Source: Bacteroidales bacterium
Lineage (GTDB): Bacteria; Bacteroidota; Bacteroidia; Bacteroidales; UBA932
Assembly (NCBI GenBank): GCA_004555145.1
Contig: SFJB01000039.1
Location: forward strand, 1 to 13,313
Direction: 5' to 3'
DNA length: 13,313 nt
Made by a program: the position numbers and the translations under genes. Every line of letters starts with the position of its first letter. The stretch's first letter is position 1. Below, piece by piece: positions 7,640 to 13,313 of the stretch. A model generated the notes under the pieces. The model did not search any database. It saw only the letters and a program-made list of their open reading frames with translations, and was not told the origin of the DNA.

Positions 7640-8965
7640 ATGAAGAGAATAGCGATTTTGCTCCTGCTTTGCCTGGTTCCCATGGCAGTTAAGGCCCAGT
7701 TCAGGTCATCCTCCCTGGATGCTCTCAGGGACAGCGAGATTGTCACCGAGATGAAGGAACAGGTCTCCTATCTCGCCTCAGCTATGCTGGAAGGCAGGGC
7801 TGGAGGAAGTCAGGGTGAAAAGGAAGCGGCAGAATACATCAGCGGAATACTGGAGTCCTATGGCCTGGACCTCATAGGAGGCAGCGATGTGGAGACCTTC
7901 GGCATTCTTCGGGAGAACGGGGATACTCTCCGCTCCGGCAATGTGATCGCCGTCATTCCCGGTTACGATCCGGAACTCAAAGACAATTACATAGTTATCG
8001 GTGCCCGTCTTGACAACCTTGGATCCTCCCGGGTCAATGTCAACGGGACCGAACGCGAGAAAATCTTTTACGGCGCCAACGGCAATGCTTCCGGTTTGGC
8101 TATGCTTATGCAGCTCGCCAAGAAGCTCAGCATCAACAGGGTGCTGCTCAAGCGCACGGTAATCATAGCCGCCTTCGGGTCCTCGCTCAATGCCTCTGCC
8201 GGATCGTGGTATTTCCTGAACCGCTCCATAGGTGCGAAACTCCGTATAGATGCGATGGTCAATCTCGACATGCTGGGAACCGCATCAGGCGGCTTCTATG
8301 CCTATACCTCATCCAACCCCGACCTGAATACCCGTCTGGACCAGGTATCCGCAAGCCTCCAGCCCATCACTCCACGCATAGTCTCCGAGGAGCCCGTGGC
8401 TTCGGACCACAGGTCCTTCTACGAACACGAGATCCCTTCAGTGCTCTTCACGACCGGTATGTATCCTGAATACAACACCGAACGCGACACTCCGTCGATA
8501 CTCGAATGGGAGGATATGGAGAGGGAACTTGAGTTCATCTACAACTTCTGCCTGAATCTGGCGAACGGCAAGGCTCCTGCATTCCGGGAGGAAGGTATCC
8601 CGCAGCTGAGCAACACTTCCGACGAGATTGTATCCTTCGGCGACTGTGACGTGAAACCTGCCTTCCTCGGTTCCCGCGACCCTGCGGATTTCCTGAAGAA
8701 GTGGGTATATGTTTACCTGCGCTATCCTGAAGAGGCTGTGGAAAACGGCATACAGGGCAAGGTGCTGGTGGACTTTGTCATCGACGAAAAGGGCAAGGTG
8801 CAGGACGTGAGGGTGGTAAAAGGAGTGGATGAACTCCTGGATGCCGAAGCGGTCAGGGTGGTGAGTGCGTCCCCGAACTGGAAGCCTGCGCAGGTAAGAG
8901 GCAAGAAGGTGAAGTGTCATATGACGATATACGTTGAGTTTAAACTCGAAAGAAGAAATAAATAG
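7640..8965 (+). CDS. Degenerate M28 peptidase-fold protein fused to a TonB C-terminal domain
   Basis: A 441-residue exported protein with signal peptide [20 protein letters not shown]. Residues about 35-310 have the M28 (Zn aminopeptidase) fold pattern, and residues about 352-436 are a canonical TonB_C domain ([20 protein letters not shown], then [13 protein letters not shown]). The M28 sites are mostly lost: the usual GAHxD reads GARLD (R123 for His), GAxDNASG reads GANGNASG (G148 for the bridging Asp), and the Glu-Glu pair falls at S182/L183. Only D210 (NLDMLG) and H257 (SDH) remain. It is therefore probably not a metallopeptidase but a binding or scaffold module. The TonB_C domain lacks the usual N-terminal membrane anchor and proline-rich spacer of TonB. 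It lies 3 nt after the SPOR lipoprotein gene and 11 nt before leuS. The fold calls are strong; the inactivity is inferred from the residues. Confidence 0.85.
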   Translation: MKRIAILLLLCLVPMAVKAQFRSSSLDALRDSEIVTEMKEQVSYLASAMLEGRAGGSQGEKEAAEYISGILESYGLDLIGGSDVETFGILRENGDTLRSGNVIAVIPGYDPELKDNYIVIGARLDNLGSSRVNVNGTEREKIFYGANGNASGLAMLMQLAKKLSINRVLLKRTVIIAAFGSSLNASAGSWYFLNRSIGAKLRIDAMVNLDMLGTASGGFYAYTSSNPDLNTRLDQVSASLQPITPRIVSEEPVASDHRSFYEHEIPSVLFTTGMYPEYNTERDTPSILEWEDMERELEFIYNFCLNLANGKAPAFREEGIPQLSNTSDEIVSFGDCDVKPAFLGSRDPADFLKKWVYVYLRYPEEAVENGIQGKVLVDFVIDEKGKVQDVRVVKGVDELLDAEAVRVVSASPNWKPAQVRGKKVKCHMTIYVEFKLERRNK

Positions 8966-8976
8966 TTATATATACA

Positions 8977-11712
8977 ATGGATTACGATTTCAGGTCAATT
9001 GAGTCAAAATGGCAGGCCAAGTGGGCGGCCGAGAAGCGTTACAAGGTGGTTGAGGATAAGTCCAGGCCGAAGTTCTATGTTCTGGATATGTTTCCATATC
9101 CTTCCGGAGCAGGTCTTCACGTAGGCCATCCTCTCGGTTACATTGCCAGCGATATTTTTGCCAGATACAAGAGGCTCAAAGGCTTCAACGTCCTGCATCC
9201 TATGGGCTACGATGCTTTCGGTCTGCCGGCTGAGCAGTATGCCATCCAGACCGGACAGCACCCTGAGAAGACTACCAGCGACAATGTGGCCCGTTACCGC
9301 CAGCAGCTCGACCGTATAGGTTTCTCATACGATTGGGACAGGGAAGTGCGCACCTGTGACCCGGAGTTCTACAAGTGGACACAGTGGGCTTTCCTGAAAA
9401 TGTTCGACAGCTGGTACGACCCTCAGCAGAACAAGGCAAGGCCGATTTCCGAGCTCGTGGACAGATTCGCGACCACGGGTTGGGAAGATGTAAGCCCCGA
9501 GCAGTGGAAGGCGGCATCCGAAAAGGAGAAGTCAGACATACTGATGCGCTACCGCATCGCATACCAGGGTGAAACGAGCGTGAACTGGTGCGAAGGCCTG
9601 GGTACCGTGCTCGCGAATGACGAGGTAAAGGACGGACTCAGCGTCAGGGGCGGTTTCCCGGTGGAACAGAAGAAGATGACCCAGTGGCAGTTGCGTGTCT
9701 CAGCGTACGCCGGCAGGCTCCTGGATTCGCTCGACAGGCTCGATTGGTCCGATTCCCTGAAGGAGATGCAGCGCAACTGGATAGGCCGTTCCGAGGGCAC
9801 GGAGATGATATTCGATACAGTGTGCGGGGACAGGCACATGCCAGTGACCATATTCACTACCCGCGCGGACACGGTATTCGGCGTCACGTTTATGGTGCTC
9901 GCCCCTGAGAGTGAACTCGTGCAGCAGCTCACCACCCCTGATCGCAAGGAGGAGGTGGAGGCATACGTGGCTGCGGTCAGAAAGAAGACCGAGCGCGAGC
10001 GCATCTCCGAAACAAAGAGCGTAACTGGCGTATTCTCAGGTTCTTATGGCATCAATCCTCTGACCGGGGAGCAGGTGCCTATATGGATTTCCGAGTACGT
10101 GCTCGCAGGCTACGGCACCGGTGCCATTATGGCGGTACCGGCCCACGACAGCAGGGACTACGCCTTCGCAAAGAAGTTCAATCTCCCTATTATTCCTCTC
10201 ATCGAAGGTTGCGATGTCAGTGAGCAGAGCTTCGACGCCAAGGACGGAATAATGTGCAATTCCGGTTTCCTCAACGGAATGAAGGTGAAAGATGCCATCG
10301 AGGCAGCCAAGGACTATGTCGAGGCCCACGGCCTGGGCCGCCGCAAGACCAACTACCGTCTGCGTGACGCCATCTTCTCCCGTCAGAGATACTGGGGAGA
10401 GCCTTTCCCGATTTATTATAAGGACGGTATCCCTGTTCCCCTCCCAGAGTCGGAGCTTCCTCTCCGTCTTCCTGAAATCAGTTCATACAAGCCTTCGAAG
10501 GACGGCGAACCGCCTCTTGCAAGGGCCAAGGACTGGACCTACAAGGGCTATCCTCTCGAGAAGAGCACTATGCCTGGTTTCGCGGGATCCAGTGCCTACT
10601 ATCTGCGCTATATGGATCCGCACAACGACAAGGCCCTCGTCAGCAGTGAAGCCAACGGGTATTGGAGGAGCGTCGACCTTTATGTCGGCGGCACCGAACA
10701 TGCTACGGGGCATCTCATCTACTCCCGCTTCTGGAACAAGTTCCTCTATGACCTCGGATACGTCTGCGAGGACGAGCCTTTCCGCAAGCTGGTGAACCAG
10801 GGAATGATACAGGGCAGGTCCAACTTCGTCTACAGAATCGTAGGCACCAACAAGTTCGTTTCCAGCGGACTGAAGTCCGCTTACGACACCACTGAAATCC
10901 ACGTGGACATCAATCTCGTGCATAACGACAAACTTGACCTGGAAGCCTTCAGGAAATGGCGTCCCGAGTTCGAGGATGCGGAGTTCGTCCTTGAAAATGG
11001 GGAATACATCTGCGGATGGGCTGTCGAGAAGATGAGTAAGTCAATGTACAACGTTGTCAATCCTGACGACATCTGCAACAGCTACGGAGCCGACACCCTG
11101 CGTCTGTATGAGATGTTCCTCGGACCTGTGGAGCAGAGCAAGCCTTGGGATACCAAGGGAATTGATGGAGTCAACAGGTTCCTCAAGAAGTTCTGGAGAC
11201 TCTTTTACGACAGGGACAACTGGCTCGTGAATGATGGGAAGGCCAGTCCTGCCGAACTTAAGGTGCTCCACAAGCTCATCGCCAAGGAGCAGGAGGATAT
11301 AGAGAATTTCTCATACAACACCACCATCAGCGCGTTCATGATTGCGGTCAACGAGCTTGGCGCCCTGAAGTGCTCCAAAAAGGAAATCCTTGAGCCTATG
11401 GTAGTGCTGCTCTCTCCGTTTGCGCCGCATATGGCAGAGGAGCTCTGGCAGAATCTCGGCCACGACAGCAGCGTGACGGAAGCCAGCTTCCCTGAATATG
11501 TCGCAGCATATGCCGCCGAAGACAATGTGACCTATCCTGTCCAGTTCAACGGCAAGATGCGCTTTACCGTAGAACTTCCGAAGAGTGCATCTCCTGCCGA
11601 AGTCGAGGCAGCGGTGCGCTCTATGGAGCAGACCGCAAAGTGGTCTGAAGGCAAGAACATAGTCAAGGTCATCGTAGTACCGGGAAGAATCATCAACATA
11701 GTGCTCAAGTAA
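8977..11712 (+). CDS. leuS: Leucine-tRNA ligase
   Basis: A 911-residue class Ia aminoacyl-tRNA synthetase that charges tRNA-Leu with leucine in the cytosol. The HIGH motif is HVGH (48-51), in [16 protein letters not shown], and the KMSKS motif is intact at 685-689. The CP1 editing domain is present, with TTRADT (294-299) and the conserved editing-site AHDSRD (389-394), so post-transfer editing is probably retained. The LeuRS-specific block [18 protein letters not shown] and an anticodon-binding domain and C-terminal region follow. The stretch before KMSKS (about 610-680) is somewhat longer than in E. coli, as I recall for Bacteroidota LeuRS. It is embedded in an envelope-gene operon. Its TAA stop overlaps the ATG of the next gene by one base (TAATG at 11710-11714), suggesting translational coupling. 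Confidence 0.97.
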   Translation: MDYDFRSIESKWQAKWAAEKRYKVVEDKSRPKFYVLDMFPYPSGAGLHVGHPLGYIASDIFARYKRLKGFNVLHPMGYDAFGLPAEQYAIQTGQHPEKTTSDNVARYRQQLDRIGFSYDWDREVRTCDPEFYKWTQWAFLKMFDSWYDPQQNKARPISELVDRFATTGWEDVSPEQWKAASEKEKSDILMRYRIAYQGETSVNWCEGLGTVLANDEVKDGLSVRGGFPVEQKKMTQWQLRVSAYAGRLLDSLDRLDWSDSLKEMQRNWIGRSEGTEMIFDTVCGDRHMPVTIFTTRADTVFGVTFMVLAPESELVQQLTTPDRKEEVEAYVAAVRKKTERERISETKSVTGVFSGSYGINPLTGEQVPIWISEYVLAGYGTGAIMAVPAHDSRDYAFAKKFNLPIIPLIEGCDVSEQSFDAKDGIMCNSGFLNGMKVKDAIEAAKDYVEAHGLGRRKTNYRLRDAIFSRQRYWGEPFPIYYKDGIPVPLPESELPLRLPEISSYKPSKDGEPPLARAKDWTYKGYPLEKSTMPGFAGSSAYYLRYMDPHNDKALVSSEANGYWRSVDLYVGGTEHATGHLIYSRFWNKFLYDLGYVCEDEPFRKLVNQGMIQGRSNFVYRIVGTNKFVSSGLKSAYDTTEIHVDINLVHNDKLDLEAFRKWRPEFEDAEFVLENGEYICGWAVEKMSKSMYNVVNPDDICNSYGADTLRLYEMFLGPVEQSKPWDTKGIDGVNRFLKKFWRLFYDRDNWLVNDGKASPAELKVLHKLIAKEQEDIENFSYNTTISAFMIAVNELGALKCSKKEILEPMVVLLSPFAPHMAEELWQNLGHDSSVTEASFPEYVAAYAAEDNVTYPVQFNGKMRFTVELPKSASPAEVEAAVRSMEQTAKWSEGKNIVKVIVVPGRIINIVLK

Positions 11713-12230
11713 TGGATTTCAAGAAAATCAGCCACACGCTCAGGGACTATCTCATACTCACGATAGCCTCCTTCATATTCGCATTTGCATGGGAGGGATT
11801 TATGATTCCCAACGGTATGTCCGCCGGTGGAATGATGGGTCTTTGCACCATCATACAATATGCGACGGGAGGCTTCCTCCAGGCCCAGTACACCTACATA
11901 GGCATCAATGCCATCCTCATAGTGATTGCAGTGCTTGCTATGGGTATAGGCTTCGGTTTCAAGACCATATACTGCATCGTGGTTTCCTCCTTTGCTATGG
12001 GCCTTCTGGGCAGCATAGAGGCGATACACAGCGTTCCGGGAGAGTTCTTCTTCATCCAGGAGAAGGTGCTGGTCCCTGTCTTTGCAGGTGCCCTTGAGGC
12101 CGTGGGCATAGGTCTGGTCCTGCGCTACGGCGGCAGCACCGGAGGCACCGACATCGTTTCCCTGATGGTCAACAAATACTGGCCGATTTCTCTGAGTATG
12201 ATATACCTTGTCACGGATCTCGTGATATGA
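11712..12230 (+). CDS. YitT family membrane protein, N-terminal fragment of a broken gene
   Basis: A 172-codon reading frame encoding the first membrane segments of a YitT-family (DUF161) protein. It shows FAWEGFMIPNGMSAGGMMGL near the start, IGINAILIVIAVLAMGIGFGFKT, and the family motif RYGGSTGGTDIVSLMVNKY. It stops at TGA 12228-12230 in the middle of what should be the fourth membrane helix (SMIYLVTDLVI). The rest of the family sequence continues in another frame from 12232. The downstream copy at 12622 keeps reading through the matching helix and loop, so this frame is truncated. The ATG overlaps the leuS stop. YitT proteins are multi-pass membrane proteins of poorly known, perhaps transport, function. 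Confidence 0.8.
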   Translation: MDFKKISHTLRDYLILTIASFIFAFAWEGFMIPNGMSAGGMMGLCTIIQYATGGFLQAQYTYIGINAILIVIAVLAMGIGFGFKTIYCIVVSSFAMGLLGSIEAIHSVPGEFFFIQEKVLVPVFAGALEAVGIGLVLRYGGSTGGTDIVSLMVNKYWPISLSMIYLVTDLVI

Positions 12231-12237
12231 TATGTGT
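12223..12237 (+). pseudogene. Frameshift/deletion lesion joining the two halves of the first yitT gene
   Basis: Reading frame 11712 ends here, and the C-terminal half resumes one frame over at about 12226. Aligned by eye to the intact paralogue at 12622, the segment between TDLVI and CYGLEEL should hold about 27 codons but holds only 10 nt, so about 70 nt are missing. The junction contains the tandem GATAT GATAT (12224-12233), and TATGATAT occurs at both 12197-12204 and 12226-12233, as expected for slippage or deletion at short repeats. An assembly error cannot be excluded. Confidence 0.7.
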
Positions 12238-12600
12238 TACGGTCTCGAGGAGCTCGTGGTCTTCTCCCTGATGATCGATATGGTGGTCGGAGGTAAGCGT
12301 TCCTCTTACCAGCTACTCGTCTTTTCCGAAAAGTTCAATGAAATCGCCGACCATATCATCAACAATATGAACAGGGGAGTCACTGTGCTCCAGGCCCAGG
12401 GCTGGTACACGAAGAGTGAGAAGAAAGTGCTCCTGATTCTAATCAACCAGAAGGAACTTCCTGCCCTTACCAAGGTCATCAAGAGCACCGATCCCCGTGC
12501 CTTCATGTCCATTTCTCCTACGCACAACGTATATGGGGAGGGCTTCGAGGAAATCAAGGCCGGAGTGGAGATAAAGAAGAAAAAAGATAAAAAACAGTAG
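12232..12600 (+). CDS. YitT family protein, C-terminal fragment (last membrane helix plus DUF2179)
   Basis: A 122-residue reading frame matching the C-terminal half of YitT proteins: the final membrane helix (YGLEELVVFSLMIDMVVGG), then the cytosolic DUF2179 domain (SYQLLVFSEKFNEIADHI, NRGVTVLQAQGWYTKSEKK, VLLILINQKELPALTKVI, DPRAFMSISPTHNVYGEGF) and a Lys-rich tail. The first 33 residues line up without gaps to the downstream paralogue's VYGFILVV...FILSQK region. No promoter or independent start signal is evident, so I treat it as the detached half of the gene that begins at 11712. It could be translated separately by coupling if the TGA and ATG lie close, but a one-helix protein would be unusual for the family. 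Confidence 0.75.
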   Translation: MCYGLEELVVFSLMIDMVVGGKRSSYQLLVFSEKFNEIADHIINNMNRGVTVLQAQGWYTKSEKKVLLILINQKELPALTKVIKSTDPRAFMSISPTHNVYGEGFEEIKAGVEIKKKKDKKQ

Positions 12601-12613
12601 ATTCAAACAGTAG
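12592..12613 (+). repeat. 9-bp direct repeat between the two yitT genes
   Basis: AAACAGTAG occurs at 12592-12600 and again at 12605-12613, separated by ATTC. The first copy contains the TAG stop of the upstream fragment. It may be a small local duplication; no function is evident. Confidence 0.6.
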
Positions 12614-12621
12614 TGTATTAA

Positions 12622-13313
12622 ATGTTACAGTTCAAGAAAAGCTTTTGGAGAAGTATCAAGGAGTACCTTGTCATCACGATAGGACTTGTGTCCTACGTGC
12701 TGGGATGGACGCTCTTCCTGGTGCCTAACAACCTTATCGGTGGCGGTGTCACCGGTATCGCCTCCATAGTCCAGTATGCCACGGGCATAAAAATCGGATA
12801 TACCTATTTCGTGGTGAATGTAGGTCTGCTTATCGCCGCACTCTTCGTCCTGGGCAAAGGCTTCGGCGGCAAGACCGTTTACGCCATCATACTTGCGTCC
12901 TTGGGAATGAACGTGATGCAGGCTGTGATACCGGAAGACATAGTCACGATTCTTGCCACGGACAACGGCAAGCTTATGAGCACCATTATGGGTGGAATAC
13001 TCGCAGGAGCGGGTATGGGAATGACTATGTCCCAGGGCGGAAGCACCGGAGGTACCGATATCATTGCGCTGATTGTGAACAAGTACCGCAATGTATCTCC
13101 GGGCAGGATGATACTCTTTATGGATGTCGCCATCATATTGTCGTCCCTGCTGGTGCCTTCTTACACTTCAGACGGTACCCTTATGCCGTGGGCAGACAAG
13201 ATTACCACCGTCGTATACGGTTTCATCCTGGTAGTTATCGTAAGTACGGTGCTCGACCTCTACCTCTCCGGTTCGCGTCAGTCCGTCCAGCTCTTCATCC
13301 TTTCACAGAAATT
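12622..13313 (+). CDS. YitT family membrane protein, second copy (partial, runs off the window)
   Basis: An open frame from ATG 12622 to the window end gives 230 residues without a stop. Features are MLQFKKSFWRSIKEYLVITI, a first helix ending in FLVPNNLIGGGVTGIASIVQ, several hydrophobic helices, the family motif SQGGSTGGTDIIALIVNKY, a complete fourth helix and loop (MILFMDVAIILSSLLVPSYT), and a fifth helix followed by the start of DUF2179 (RQSVQLFILSQK). It is a tandem paralogue of the broken copy at 11712-12600, sharing order of motifs (QYATG, GGSTGGTDI, NKY), and appears intact as far as visible. The gap to the upstream fragment is 21 nt, so it probably belongs to the same transcript. Confidence 0.88.
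   Translation, partial: MLQFKKSFWRSIKEYLVITIGLVSYVLGWTLFLVPNNLIGGGVTGIASIVQYATGIKIGYTYFVVNVGLLIAALFVLGKGFGGKTVYAIILASLGMNVMQAVIPEDIVTILATDNGKLMSTIMGGILAGAGMGMTMSQGGSTGGTDIIALIVNKYRNVSPGRMILFMDVAIILSSLLVPSYTSDGTLMPWADKITTVVYGFILVVIVSTVLDLYLSGSRQSVQLFILSQK

Noticed and set aside
9856..9873. TTRADT instead of TTRPDT in the LeuRS editing domain
   Set aside because: I recall Ala at this position in Bacteroidota LeuRS, and the AHDxRD editing motif is intact, so loss of editing is not supported.
12232..12600. An independent small gene encoding a DUF2179 protein
   Set aside because: Its first 33 residues align gap-free to the matching part of the downstream YitT copy, including the last membrane helix, so it is the second half of a broken gene.

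Overview
The window looks like chromosomal DNA of a Bacteroidota bacterium, most likely order Bacteroidales. The reasons are a DUF4293 membrane protein, a GyrA and LeuRS that read like Bacteroidales versions, exact TAnnTTTG -7 promoter boxes, no clear Shine-Dalgarno sequences before starts, and AQ-type signal-peptide ends. I cannot place it to genus. It is densely coding, with no gene-free stretch over 300 bases, and I saw no rRNA, tRNA, CRISPR array, insertion sequence or convincing intrinsic terminator.

Layout. (1) 1-1442, plus strand: the 3' end of a gene with a LytTR-like C-terminus, a DUF4293 membrane protein, and a uridine-phosphorylase-like nucleoside phosphorylase, spaced 2 and 11 nt apart. 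(2) 1444-2004, minus strand: a stand-alone protein made only of the double ClpA/ClpC N-domain, tail-to-tail with the phosphorylase and divergent from gyrA. (3) 2088-5987, plus strand: gyrA, then a secreted TPR protein. (4) 5984-7066, minus strand: a secreted CapA-family protein whose stop codon overlaps that of the TPR gene. (5) 7124-13313, plus strand: a likely single operon from one promoter at 7094, holding a SPOR-domain lipoprotein, an M28-fold protein fused to a TonB C-terminal domain, leuS, and two tandem YitT-family membrane protein genes. The first YitT gene is broken and the second runs off the window.

The most interesting items are: the M28/TonB_C protein, which has lost most of the M28 metal-binding and catalytic residues and appears to be a pseudopeptidase used as a periplasmic binding module beside a peptidoglycan-binding SPOR lipoprotein; the solo Clp N-domain protein next to gyrA, which could be a ClpC remnant or an adaptor; the frameshifted yitT copy with about 70 nt missing relative to its neighbour; and two divergent promoter regions with closely packed -7 boxes, including one predicting a nearly leaderless capA mRNA.

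How the genes may work together: gyrA (topology) and leuS (translation) are housekeeping genes embedded in envelope-related neighbourhoods. The SPOR lipoprotein and M28/TonB_C protein are 3 nt apart and are probably co-translated and co-functional at the cell envelope. leuS and the YitT genes probably share their transcript.
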